A stretch of DNA of 64,000 nt from assembly GCF_000739595.1 (NCBI RefSeq), contig NZ_BBJP01000001.1, forward strand, positions 1 through 64,000. Reading direction: 5' to 3'. The translations under genes and the position numbers were made by a program. This stretch comes from Halorubrum halophilum (GTDB lineage: Archaea; Halobacteriota; Halobacteria; Halobacteriales; Haloferacaceae). The notes beneath the pieces were generated by a model, which saw only the letters and a program-made list of their open reading frames with translations, was not told the DNA's origin and searched no databases. Below are positions 35,753 through 43,544 of the stretch, one piece after another (the stretch's first letter is position 1; every line of letters begins with the position of its first letter).

Positions 35753-36661
35753 ATGGCAGAGGCCACGGATCTGGAGGAGCTGAAGCGGGGGACCGACTTG
35801 GTCAAGCGCGGCTTCGCGCGGATGCAGAAGGGCGGGGTCATCATGGATGTCGTCACCCGCGAACAGGCGCGGATCGCGGAGGATGCCGGCGCGGTCGCGG
35901 TGATGGCGCTGGAGGCGGTCCCGGCCGACATCCGCAAGCGCGGCGGCGTCGCGCGGATGCCCGACCCGCAGAACGTCACCGAGATCATCGACGAGGTGTC
36001 GATCCCGGTGATGGGGAAATCGCGGATCGGCCACCGCAAGGAGGCGGAGATCCTGGAGTCGCTCGGCGTCGACATGATCGACGAGTCGGAGGTGCTCACG
36101 CCGGCCGACGACGAATACCACATCGACAAGCGCGACTTCGCGTCGCCGTTCGTCTGCGGCGCCCGGAACCTCCCCGAGGCGCTCCGGCGGATCCGCGAGG
36201 GCGCGGCGATGATCCGGACGAAGGGCGAGGCCGGCACCGGTGACGTGAACCAGGCCGTCCAGCACCAGCGCACCATCAAGAACCAGATCCGGACGCTCAC
36301 CGGACTGAACCACGAGGAGCGCGAGAAGTGGGCCCGCGAGCACGGCGCCCCCCGCGATCTGGTCCACGAGACCGCCGAGGCCGGCCGGCTCCCGGTCGTC
36401 AACTTCGCGGCCGGCGGCATCGCGACGCCCGCCGACGCCGCGCTGATGATGCACCACGGCTGCGACGGCATCTTCGTCGGCTCCGGCATCTTCGGCGCGG
36501 AGGACCCGGTCGAGATGGGGAACGCGATCGTCGAGGCCGTCAACAACTGGGACGACCCCGACGAGCTCGCCGACATCGCCTCCGGCATCGGCAAGGGGAT
36601 GAAGGGCCAGTCAAACGAGGATATGGAAGAAGAAGAGCAGCTGCAGGGCCGCGGCGTCTGA
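35753..36661 (+). CDS. pdxS: Pyridoxal 5'-phosphate synthase subunit PdxS
   Basis: A 302-residue PdxS (Pdx1) TIM-barrel synthase that makes PLP from ribose 5-phosphate, glyceraldehyde 3-phosphate and ammonia supplied by PdxT. Highly conserved blocks are visible: [33 protein letters not shown], the catalytic Lys in VMGKSRIGH, the second Lys in [11 protein letters not shown], and [18 protein letters not shown] with GIFGAEDP. PdxT is not in the window. The start at 35753 ([12 protein letters not shown]) gives the normal N-terminus. The C-terminal acidic tail is halophilic. Confidence 0.95.
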   Translation: MAEATDLEELKRGTDLVKRGFARMQKGGVIMDVVTREQARIAEDAGAVAVMALEAVPADIRKRGGVARMPDPQNVTEIIDEVSIPVMGKSRIGHRKEAEILESLGVDMIDESEVLTPADDEYHIDKRDFASPFVCGARNLPEALRRIREGAAMIRTKGEAGTGDVNQAVQHQRTIKNQIRTLTGLNHEEREKWAREHGAPRDLVHETAEAGRLPVVNFAAGGIATPADAALMMHHGCDGIFVGSGIFGAEDPVEMGNAIVEAVNNWDDPDELADIASGIGKGMKGQSNEDMEEEEQLQGRGV

Positions 36662-36698
36662 GCGCCTGTTTATAGGTGATCCGCGGTTTCGGTCCCAC

Positions 36699-37799
36699 TC
36701 AGGCCGACCCCTCGGTCCCCGGATCATACACGTCTGAGTTCGATTCTCCCTCGACGTTGACGACCGCGAGCGCGCCGCGCCGGCCGGCCCGCGAGAGCGC
36801 GTGATCGACGATCTTGATCGGTCCCGAAACCGGTAGCTCCATCTCGCCGACCGTCGCCGTCCCGGGCGCGACCGGCGTCGTCTCGACGTATTGACCGGGG
36901 TCCGAGACGAGGTCGCCGTCGCGGTACAGCCGCGACCAGACGTTCCCGATCGGGTGCCACGAGCTGGACTGGTTCGGGCCGCCGTTCACGAAGAACACGC
37001 GGACTGTCTCGCCGACCGCGGCGTCGATCGCGCCGAGCCGGTCCTTCGTGAAGCCGTGATCGGTCCCGTTGAACACGACGTACGTCGGGTCCTCGTCGAG
37101 CATCGCGCCGTGGTCGAACGCGTGGTGGCCCTTCTCGCCGAGGTCGCCTTTGGTGTACAGCTCGTGCTGGCCGAGGTAGAGCTCCCGGTCCACGGTCGGT
37201 AACCCTCCCTCGGGCTCGACGAGGATCGTGCCGAACATCCCGGCGCTGACGTGGTGGTCCATCGCCGGCACCGCGCAGTGGTAGGTGAACAGGCCGGGAT
37301 ACTCAGCGCGGAAACTGAGTTCCGCTGCGTCGTCGCCGGGCACCAGCGTCGTTTCGACGGCCCCGCCGCCGGGGCCGTACACGGCGTGGAAGTCCACGTT
37401 GTGGATGTCGCTGTTGTCGTCGGCCGGCACCTCGAACCGGAGGTTCACGGTGTCGCCCCGCCGGACCCGGATCATCGGTCCGGGGACCCGACCCTCGAAG
37501 GTCATGTACTCGAACGTGACGCCGGGCTCGATCTCCGCGACGAGCTCCTTCGTACGGAGCGTCACGTCGTGTTCGCGCGGCTCGTCCCAGTCGACCGGGG
37601 CCGGCACGTCCGTCGGGTCGGCCGCGATCCGGTCGGCGTCGACGTCGCGTGCGGGGTCCAGCTCGGGGGCGACCCGCTCGGTCTCGCCCTCCGGCGTCGT
37701 CTCCGCGTTCACCGGCGCGCCGATACAGCCGGCGACGGCGCCGACCGCTCCGATCCCGAGTGCCGAAACCACCTTCCGCCTGCTGAGGTCTTGTGACAT
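36699..37799 (-). CDS. nirK: Copper-containing nitrite reductase, copy 1
   Basis: A 366-residue two-cupredoxin nitrite reductase predicted to reduce nitrite to nitric oxide outside the membrane. A Tat-like signal and lipobox (VAGC25) anchor it. Copper ligands are visible: HNVDFHAV (with the catalytic Asp), TYHCAVPAMDHHVSAGMFG (type 1 Cys, His and Met plus a type 2 His) and SSWHPIG (type 2 His). The segment PTYVVFNG has Tyr where classical NirK has its catalytic His. It is divergent from the regulator block, with a 277-base promoter region upstream. It is closely related to copy 2 at 40.3 kb. Confidence 0.9.
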   Translation of the reverse strand: MSQDLSRRKVVSALGIGAVGAVAGCIGAPVNAETTPEGETERVAPELDPARDVDADRIAADPTDVPAPVDWDEPREHDVTLRTKELVAEIEPGVTFEYMTFEGRVPGPMIRVRRGDTVNLRFEVPADDNSDIHNVDFHAVYGPGGGAVETTLVPGDDAAELSFRAEYPGLFTYHCAVPAMDHHVSAGMFGTILVEPEGGLPTVDRELYLGQHELYTKGDLGEKGHHAFDHGAMLDEDPTYVVFNGTDHGFTKDRLGAIDAAVGETVRVFFVNGGPNQSSSWHPIGNVWSRLYRDGDLVSDPGQYVETTPVAPGTATVGEMELPVSGPIKIVDHALSRAGRRGALAVVNVEGESNSDVYDPGTEGSA

Positions 37800-38076
37800 G
37801 ATTCTTCTCTGTTTCAGGAGAGGCTTCCCAATGACATATATGATATATACTGTTCCCCAGTATTGATACGAAACGGGCTATCAACCCCCATATAGGGGAT
37901 ATTAAATACCTAGATAAATGTATGAGACCGGGAATCGATCGATTGGTGCCTTAGGCCCCGATCGCCTCGGTTCACTCTCGTCTCGCTTTCAGGTCGCTCG
38001 CGACCGCCCCGGCTCAACGGGTGACGGCGGGGGACGCGCTTTCAGAGCGTATCGGGAATTCACCCGCTGATCAGGG
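37800..38076. promoter_or_regulatory. AT-rich promoter region of nirK copy 1
   Basis: This stretch carries TATA-like AT runs (37838-37850) and a palindromic CCCCCATATAGGGG near 37887-37900. It does not contain the CGAA-N4-TTCG box seen elsewhere in the locus. That suggests control different from copy 2. Confidence 0.4.
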
Positions 38077-38586
38077 TCAACACTCCGTCTCCGCGAACGG
38101 GCACCGTTCGACACCCTGGCCCGGGAGCTCGGAGCACGCGTTCGGCGTCTCGTCCGCGAGCGCGCGAAGCCGACCGATCGCCTCGTCCAAGAGGACGTAT
38201 CCGATCCGGTAGCCCGTTTCGAGGGACATGTCGAACCCCGTTCGACGGCGAAAGAACGTTCGGACGGCGCACTGGCGCGCTTCCAGCTCCAGCGCGACCT
38301 CCCGCCCTCGATCGGTGAGAGCGACGCCCTCTCGTTTCTCGTATCGGAGGAGCCCCGCGTCGGCGAGCCGCTCGAACGCTCCCGTCACGCTCGCGGGCGC
38401 GACGTCGAGGAGATCGCTCACCTCTCCCGTCCGGACCCGACCGTCGCGGTCGGCGCCGATCCGCCTGACTGCGACGAGGTACAACCCTCTGTTCCGATCG
38501 ACGCAGGCGGTGGGGCGCACGCAGCCGCAGGCATCCGTCCGCGAGGGGGCGATAGCCATTACCGCGTGTTCGACGGCTCCGGACAT
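38077..38586 (-). CDS. Cysteine-rich DtxR-fold transcriptional regulator
   Basis: A 169-residue regulator with a winged helix-turn-helix (VRTGEVSDLLDVAPASVTGAFERLADAGLL) and a DtxR-like dimerisation helix set (TDRGREVALELEARQ). DtxR metal-binding residues are not conserved; the RHRL-type His is replaced around ARQCAV. Seven cysteines are present instead: C20, C22 and C28 near the N-terminus, C106, and C151, C162 and C169 at the C-terminus. Such density is rare in a halophile and suggests an Fe-S, zinc or redox/NO sensor. The start at 38586 (SGAVEHAV) keeps the palindrome at 38598-38609 upstream; ATG 38604 is an alternative. It lies between the two nirK genes. Confidence 0.65.
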   Translation of the reverse strand: MSGAVEHAVMAIAPSRTDACGCVRPTACVDRNRGLYLVAVRRIGADRDGRVRTGEVSDLLDVAPASVTGAFERLADAGLLRYEKREGVALTDRGREVALELEARQCAVRTFFRRRTGFDMSLETGYRIGYVLLDEAIGRLRALADETPNACSELPGQGVERCPFAETEC

Positions 38587-38597
38587 GAGGGCGCTCC

Positions 38598-38609
38598 CGA
38601 ACATGTTCT
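38598..38609. promoter_or_regulatory. CGAA-N4-TTCT palindrome (near-match box)
   Basis: CGAACATGTTCT lies just upstream of the regulator start at 38586. It differs by one base from the CGAA-N4-TTCG pattern, which I recall being described for the denitrification regulator NarO in Haloferax. Confidence 0.45.
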
Positions 38610-38674
38610 CGCCGGCCGTTGGTGCTTCGTCACGCGCGCTCCAGGCGCCGGGGAGAGGGTTCAGATCGGCTCGT

Positions 38675-38686
38675 CGAACATATTCG
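38675..38686. promoter_or_regulatory. CGAA-N4-TTCG box
   Basis: CGAACATATTCG is a perfect box in the gap between the divergent DtxR-fold regulator and the truncated membrane-protein gene, 37 bases ahead of the latter's start. Confidence 0.55.
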
Positions 38687-38722
38687 GGGGAAGAAACGCG
38701 GGGGCGGACGCGAGTCGGACGT

Positions 38723-39160
38723 ATGGATCGACCACGGCTCACGGCGCTTCTGATCTGGGCGGTCGTGGGGACGTACCTGCTCCTCGCGCTCGGCGCGACG
38801 GCCGCCACGGACGCGGGCTCCGCGATCGACGCGGTCCACCACGCCGCCGCGGTGGCCGTCGGCGTCCTGCTCGCCGCCGCGGCGCTGCTCGCACACCGAA
38901 CGGCGGCCTCGCGCGGCGTCCGCCTCGGAACGATCGGGGTCCTGATCGCCTACGCGGCGCAGGCCGGCGTCGAGCCGACGGGTCACCTCGAGACAGCCGC
39001 AGCAACAGAACTCGCGAACGTGTTCGGCACGTGTGCGGGCGAAGCGTCGTCGCCCGAACTCCCGCCGTCGTCGTCGCGCCCGTCGTCCACCCCGACGAGG
39101 GGCCCTGCGGCGGCGGCGTCGCTCCGCTCAGATGCGGGTATAAGCCCGCGCCTCGAATAA
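38723..39160 (+). CDS. Truncated CtaA/CtaB N-terminal-like membrane protein
   Basis: A 145-residue frame. Its first 90 residues look like the membrane domain found at the N-terminus of haloarchaeal heme A/O synthesis proteins (LLIWAVVGTYLLLALGATAAT, then HHAAAVAVGVLLAAAALLAHR and a third segment ending YAAQAGVEPTG). The Cys-rich loop of the family is missing. The last 45 residues (EASSPELPPSSSRPSS and on) look like out-of-frame sequence. A CGAA-N4-TTCG box lies inside the frame at 39015-39026, which suggests the gene is truncated there. It may be a remnant or a shortened functional protein. Confidence 0.4.
   Translation: MDRPRLTALLIWAVVGTYLLLALGATAATDAGSAIDAVHHAAAVAVGVLLAAAALLAHRTAASRGVRLGTIGVLIAYAAQAGVEPTGHLETAAATELANVFGTCAGEASSPELPPSSSRPSSTPTRGPAAAASLRSDAGISPRLE
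39015..39026. promoter_or_regulatory. CGAA-N4-TTCG box with extended flank
   Basis: CGAACGTGTTCG is followed by GCACGTGTG. The box at 41533 has the same GTTCGGCAC continuation, which suggests a copied promoter segment. It lies about 390 bases before the HTH_10 regulator start. Confidence 0.5.
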
Positions 39161-39415
39161 TTCGGTCGACCGTGTCACTCCGTAAAAACGTCCGACGCTG
39201 CCTTTTCATCCGGGACGTAGGTGAATCCGTCCGACCATGGCCGAACACGCCCTCGACCGACGACGCGTCACGCTCACGTCCCGGCGGTCGGGGAGGGGAC
39301 GCCCGCTCCCGCGACCGCGATCCGAACCGCTCCCCGGCTCCCGACGGAGCCGAACTCGGTCGTGCCCGGCCGGTGCGCCTCACCGACAGGTGGGAGTACC
39401 CCTTCCAGAAGGCCG

Positions 39416-40075
39416 ATGACACAGGCGCGTCTCGTCGTCGAGCTGCCGGAGGGGCCGTGGGCAGCCGACGTCTCCCGGGAGTTCCCGGCGGCGACGTTTC
39501 GGGTGATCGCCGCGCTCCCGGGGGACGGTCCGGGGTTCGCGCTCGTGTGGATAACCGCTCCGGACGTCGCGGCCGTCCTCGAGGCGATGGAGTCCCACCC
39601 CGCCGTCACCGACACGTCGGTGATGGACCGGTCCGACCACGAGGCGACGGTGCAGTTCGAGACGTCGGCGCCGCTGCTGCAGCTCGCGGCGAAGCGGTCG
39701 GGCGTCCCCATCGAGATGCCCGTCGAGATCAGCGGCGGCGAGGCGGTCATCGACGTCACCGGGGCCCAAGACCGGATCGCGGAGCTGGGCCGGCAGTTCG
39801 ACGAACTCGACTTGGAGTTCCGCGTCAAGTACGTCCGGGAGCGGCTCCCGGCGAGCCAGCTCCTGACCGAGACCGATCAGGACCTGCTCCTCCGCGCGGT
39901 CGAGGAGGGGTACTACGACACGCCGCGGGACTGCTCGCTCACGGAGCTGGCCGACCGCGTCGGGGTCGCGAAGTCCACCTGCAGCGAGGCGCTCCATCGC
40001 GTCGAGGAGATCGCTATCAATCGGCTCGTCGAGGACCTCCCCCCGCAGGTCGGCGCCGACGAGGCGGCCCAGTAG
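39416..40075 (+). CDS. Bat-type helix-turn-helix (HTH_10) transcriptional regulator
   Basis: A 219-residue regulator. The C-terminal HTH_10 domain is clear: QDLLLRAVEEGYYDTPRDCSLTELADRVGVAKSTCSEALHRVEE is the bacterio-opsin-activator type pattern. The N-terminal 150 residues form a putative sensing domain without recognisable cofactor ligands. HTH_10 regulators control anaerobic respiration in haloarchaea (NarO, DmsR). Its position 210 bases upstream of nirK copy 2 on the same strand suggests it regulates that gene. The ATG at 39416 is the first well-placed start. Effector and sites are unproven. Confidence 0.8.
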   Translation: MTQARLVVELPEGPWAADVSREFPAATFRVIAALPGDGPGFALVWITAPDVAAVLEAMESHPAVTDTSVMDRSDHEATVQFETSAPLLQLAAKRSGVPIEMPVEISGGEAVIDVTGAQDRIAELGRQFDELDLEFRVKYVRERLPASQLLTETDQDLLLRAVEEGYYDTPRDCSLTELADRVGVAKSTCSEALHRVEEIAINRLVEDLPPQVGADEAAQ

Positions 40076-40140
40076 TGAGGTGCGACCCCGGTCCGACCCC
40101 GCCGTCGGGAACCGTCGACTCGCCGCGACCACCCGCCGAC

Positions 40141-40152
40141 CGAACGTATTCG
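40141..40152. promoter_or_regulatory. CGAA-N4-TTCG box upstream of nirK copy 2
   Basis: CGAACGTATTCG is centred about 140 bases before the nirK start at 40286. It is the best placed of the boxes to act on a denitrification gene. AT-rich promoter-like sequence lies between it and the start. Confidence 0.6.
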
Positions 40153-40285
40153 GACTACCGGTATCGGACCTGGACATCCTTTAACTCAAAACGACGATGA
40201 TGTTCAGGTATTTGCTCACTGAATGAGAATAATTGTGGCGTTATACGGGCTATAACCGCCAATCCACAACCGGAGGAGAGACACG

Positions 40286-41383
40286 ATGGCGCTACTTCCC
40301 AACATCGAACGGCGCTCGTTCCTGAAAGTGGCGGGTCTCGGCGGCGCGGCGGCGCTCGCCGGCTGTACCGAGGACAGCGCGAACGCCGCGTCGACCACCG
40401 CGGCCCAGACGTCGGACGAGTCCGGCGCCGCGTCGGTCGACGTGGACCGTGTCGCGGCGGACCCGACAGATGTCCCCGATCCCGTCGACTGGAACCAGCC
40501 GCGCACGCACGACATCACGATGGAGACGAAAGAGGTGACCGCCGAGATCGAGCCCGGCGTCACCTTCGACTACATGACCTTCGACGGTCGGGTTCCGGGG
40601 CCGATGGTCCGCGTCCGCCGGGGCGACACGGTGAATCTCACGCTACAGAACCCCGAGGACAGCGACATGCCGCACAACATCGACTTCCACGCCGTCTACG
40701 GTCCCGGCGGCGGGGCCAACGCGACGACGATCGCTCCGGGCGAGGAGGCCACCATCGAGTTCAAGGCCACCTACCCCGGGTCCCACATCTACCACTGCGC
40801 GGTCCCGAACATGGACCAGCACATCAGCGCGGGCATGTTCGGCGCTATCCTCGTCGAGCCGAAAGACGGGCTCCCGGAGGTCGACAAGGAGCTCTACTTC
40901 GGTCAGCACGAGCTGTACACGGACAAGGAGACCGGCGAGGAGGGTCACCACAAGTGGAGCGTGGAGGCCGCCAAGTCGGAAGACCCGACCTACATGGCGT
41001 TCAACGGCGAGGCGTACGCGTTCACGAAGGACGGCTACGGTCGGGTCCCGATCGAGCAGGGTGAGACCGTCCGGGTCTTCCTCTCCAACGGCGGCCCGAA
41101 CCTCAGCAGCTCGTGGCACGCCATCGGCAACGTCTGGGACAGGCTCTACCGCGACGGCGACCTCGTCTCGGACCCCGCGCGCTTCGTCGAGACGACGCCG
41201 GTCGAGCCCGGTACCGTCACCGCCGCGGAGATCGAGACCCCCGTCCCCGGTCCGATCAAGATCGTCGACCACTCGCTGACCCGCGTGGCTCGCAAGGGGC
41301 TGCTCGGTGTGCTCGACGTGCAGGGCGAACAGAACCCCGAGATCTACGACCCCGACCCCGACGGCGATTCCGGCGGCGAGTGA
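40286..41383 (+). CDS. nirK: Copper-containing nitrite reductase, copy 2
   Basis: A 365-residue nitrite reductase, lipoprotein-anchored through a Tat-like signal (ERRSFLKVAG) and lipobox Cys27. Ligand motifs are HNIDFHAV, IYHCAVPNMDQHISAGMFG and SSWHAIG, so both copper sites appear complete. PTYMAFNG again has Tyr at the place of the classical catalytic His. It shares long blocks with copy 1 (EIEPGVTF, GRVPGPM, DLVSDP, VETTPV), pointing to duplication or separate acquisition. The upstream CGAA-N4-TTCG box and HTH_10 regulator suggest anaerobic induction. Confidence 0.92.
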   Translation: MALLPNIERRSFLKVAGLGGAAALAGCTEDSANAASTTAAQTSDESGAASVDVDRVAADPTDVPDPVDWNQPRTHDITMETKEVTAEIEPGVTFDYMTFDGRVPGPMVRVRRGDTVNLTLQNPEDSDMPHNIDFHAVYGPGGGANATTIAPGEEATIEFKATYPGSHIYHCAVPNMDQHISAGMFGAILVEPKDGLPEVDKELYFGQHELYTDKETGEEGHHKWSVEAAKSEDPTYMAFNGEAYAFTKDGYGRVPIEQGETVRVFLSNGGPNLSSSWHAIGNVWDRLYRDGDLVSDPARFVETTPVEPGTVTAAEIETPVPGPIKIVDHSLTRVARKGLLGVLDVQGEQNPEIYDPDPDGDSGGE

Positions 41384-41532
41384 TCGCCGCGGGCCGATCC
41401 CGCTGCCGGAACTTGTAGAGAGATAGCCACGCACGGACCGATCGGCGACTTCGGCGTTCCCTTCGGGGTCGCACAGGTCCGCTGACCGCGCTCTCGGACA
41501 GCGACCGTCCGTAAGTCCGATCGCGCTCTGGC

Positions 41533-41544
41533 CGAACATGTTCG
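41533..41544. promoter_or_regulatory. CGAA-N4-TTCG box upstream of the SRPBCC gene
   Basis: CGAACATGTTCG is embedded in the longer perfect palindrome GCCGAACATGTTCGGC. It lies about 100 bases before the SRPBCC start, suggesting that this gene belongs to the same regulon. Confidence 0.55.
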
Positions 41545-41643
41545 GCACACGTGGGAAGCGGCCTGAGCACCTTCCATGAGCCGTCGAATGGTCGCCACAC
41601 CGCTACCGAGACGACGGTCGTTTTCCGGCGCGAAGAGGGTTCC

Positions 41644-42060
41644 ATGAACTCGGTGACGCTCTCGCGAACGATCGACGCACCGCCGGCGGTCGTCCGCGAG
41701 TCGATGACGCGGATCGAGCGATTCATGCGGGCGTCGGGGTTCGACAACGTGACTGTCGACGGCGAGACGGTCCGCGTCGCCAACGAGGTGGGGATCGCGA
41801 CGATCGATCTCACGCTCGAACTCGTCGACCGCCCCGAGGTCGACCTCGCGTACGAACAGCGCGACGGCATCTTCGAGGAGATGCGGACGACGTACGCGGT
41901 CGCGCCCGCTCCCGACGGAAGCGAGGTGGAAGCGACGACGGAGTTCGCGCTCGACGTCGCGATCGTCGGCGACGTGCTCGACTCGACGATCATCGAACGG
42001 CAACGGCGAACGGAGCTGGCGGCGCAGTTCGACTGGCTCGAAGACGTCTGCTCCGAGTGA
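41644..42060 (+). CDS. SRPBCC-fold (START/Bet v1-like) protein
   Basis: A 138-residue helix-grip protein. It starts SVTLSRTIDAPPAVVRESM, the usual first strand and helix of the fold, and ends with a long C-terminal helix (IERQRRTELAAQFDWLED). Such proteins bind hydrophobic ligands or act in cofactor or membrane carrier roles (CoxG-like). A CGAA-N4-TTCG palindrome upstream ties it to the denitrification genes. ATG 41644 is chosen because the fold begins there, although the frame is open from 41551. The ligand is unknown. Confidence 0.75.
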   Translation: MNSVTLSRTIDAPPAVVRESMTRIERFMRASGFDNVTVDGETVRVANEVGIATIDLTLELVDRPEVDLAYEQRDGIFEEMRTTYAVAPAPDGSEVEATTEFALDVAIVGDVLDSTIIERQRRTELAAQFDWLEDVCSE

Positions 42061-42147
42061 GCGACGAACCCGCTCCCCTGTGGCACGGTACCGCTCGCCA
42101 GTATCGTTATGGGGTCGCGGCGCGTAGATCGCGGTGGTGTTGCACAC

Positions 42148-42741
42148 ATGACAGGACAACAGATACTGATGATCGTCGGCGACTTCGGCGAGGATTACGA
42201 GATCATGGTCCCGTTCCAGGCGTTACAGGCGGTCGGCCACGAGGTCCACGCGGTCTGCCCCGAGAAGGAAGACGGGGAGACGGTCAAGACCGCGATCCAC
42301 GACTTCCGGGGCGACCAGACGTATCTGGAGACGCGCGGCCACGACTTTGCGCTCACGCACGGGTTCGACGAAGTCGACCCGGCCGAGTACGACGCGCTGG
42401 TCGTGCCCGGCGGACGCGCTCCGGAGTACCTGCGCGGCTACGACGAGGTACTCGACGCGGTGCGGCACTTCTTCGAGGCCGACAAGCCGGTCGCGTCGAT
42501 CTGTCACGGGCCGCAGATCCTCGCAGCGGCGGGCGTGCTCGACGGCTACGAGATCACCGCGTACCCCGCGGTCAGACCCGAGGTCGAGGCCGCCGGCTGC
42601 TCGTGGGTCGACGGCGTGACCACCGACGGGAACCTCGTCACGGGACAGGCGTGGCCCGACCACCCCGAGTGGATCGCGCAGTTCCTCGACGTGCTCGGGA
42701 CGGAGATCGACCACGAGGCGACGGCCGCGACCGCGGACTGA
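42148..42741 (+). CDS. DJ-1/PfpI-family protein
   Basis: A 197-residue DJ-1/PfpI-superfamily protein. The nucleophile elbow is [13 protein letters not shown] (Cys), with a conserved Glu region near GDFGEDYE and [12 protein letters not shown] before it. Members act as glyoxalase III-type or deglycase enzymes, or as intracellular proteases. Length and His after the Cys fit the PfpI branch. The start at 42148 ([10 protein letters not shown]) places the first beta strand correctly; an ATG at 42109 adds a basic extension. It is a single gene. Confidence 0.85.
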   Translation: MTGQQILMIVGDFGEDYEIMVPFQALQAVGHEVHAVCPEKEDGETVKTAIHDFRGDQTYLETRGHDFALTHGFDEVDPAEYDALVVPGGRAPEYLRGYDEVLDAVRHFFEADKPVASICHGPQILAAAGVLDGYEITAYPAVRPEVEAAGCSWVDGVTTDGNLVTGQAWPDHPEWIAQFLDVLGTEIDHEATAATAD

Positions 42742-42848
42742 GGTCGTCGCGGCCGCCGGAGACGGGCCGGTGGGCGGAGAGGGTCGTTCGCCGAAGACGG
42801 ATCAGTCCGCCACCGCGATTTATGAGGTGCGGCCGCGTTGTGCGTCCC

Positions 42849-43277
42849 ATGAGCGACGACGAACCCACGGAGACGACCGACGAGGCGGTCGGCCGCGGCG
42901 CGCCGTCGCGGCTCGGCCGAATCCTGCTCGGCGCCGGTCTCGCCGCGCAGGCCTCGGAGGACTTCCGCGACATGGACGACACGATCGAGTACGCGGAGTC
43001 GGCGGGAGTGCCTGCGCCCGACCTCGCCGCCCCGTTCGCCTCCGGGATGATGGTCACCGCCGGCCTCGGCATCGCGCTCTGGCGGCTCCCCCGAGTCGCG
43101 ACCGGCGCGGCGGTCGCGTTCCTGACCGTCGTGACCGCGACGATGCACGACTTCTGGAACGCCGACGAGGACGACAAAAGCGGCGAGCGACTCGCCTTCT
43201 TCGGCAACCTCGCGATGCTCGGTGGGGCCTTGGTGTTCCTGCGCGAGGCGTATACGGAGTCAGTGGCCCACGACTGA
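42849..43277 (+). CDS. DoxX-like small membrane protein
   Basis: A 142-residue protein with about four membrane helices. It resembles DoxX-type proteins: RLGRILLGAGLAAQASEDFRDMD, then FASGMMVTAGLGIALWRLP, GAAVAFLTVVTATMHDFWNADED and LAFFGNLAMLGGALVFLREAYTE. The HDFWN motif after the third helix is characteristic. GCGATTTATGAGG at about 42817-42829 supplies a TATA box. The last codons (SVAHD) and the stop are formed by an IS200/IS605 right-end relic. The native C-terminus was therefore probably replaced. Confidence 0.75.
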   Translation: MSDDEPTETTDEAVGRGAPSRLGRILLGAGLAAQASEDFRDMDDTIEYAESAGVPAPDLAAPFASGMMVTAGLGIALWRLPRVATGAAVAFLTVVTATMHDFWNADEDDKSGERLAFFGNLAMLGGALVFLREAYTESVAHD

Positions 43278-43300
43278 AGCCGTGGGCTTCCTCCTTGTTC
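43262..43300 (+). mobile_element. IS200/IS605 (IS1341-type) right-end relic
   Basis: GGCCCACGACTGAAGCCGTG followed by GGCTTCCTCCTTG forms a 7-bp stem (43266-43272 with 43281-43287) and 8-base loop. I know this hairpin from the 3' ends of haloarchaeal tnpB elements. No tnpB or tnpA coding sequence remains. The relic supplies the stop codon of the preceding gene. Confidence 0.65.
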
Positions 43301-43390
43301 CTCTGTGATCGGAGAGGCGGAGTACGGGTCCGGAGCCGCAATCGTTCATTAATGAATCGTTACTTCCGGAGCGGCGGTGAACGCCGCCGA

Positions 43391-43516
43391 AGTCCCAGCC
43401 GTTTGTTTATAAACCTACCGCCGCGGTGAACACTTCCAAAGCCCCAGCCTCGTCGCCGGCGACCTCGCGCGTGCTGACTCGCGGCCGCCTTCGGCGGCCA
43501 CTCGCAGGCACGCGCC
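43391..43516 (-). repeat. Dispersed structured element, copy B (internally deleted)
   Basis: Read on the minus strand this copy has GGCGCGTGCCTGCGAG, then hairpin 1 (43483-43499, stem GGCCGCC) and hairpin 2 (43452-43463, GTCGCC/GGCGAC). The fused GAGGCTGGGGCTTTGGAAG, GTGTTCACC and TTTATAAAC follow. The GGGACTCAAAGGGG block and stem 3 are missing, cut between the two GGCTGGGG repeats. A second CGGCTGGGACTTCGG unit follows on the outside. Confidence 0.75.
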
Positions 43517-43544
43517 GACCGCACCGACCGCGTCGACGGGTCGT

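Noticed and set aside
38566-40200. A 544-codon plus-strand frame across the regulator region between the nirK genes
   Set aside because: Its composition is Arg/Gly-rich and it overlaps the HTH_10 gene, which has a recognisable domain in another frame.
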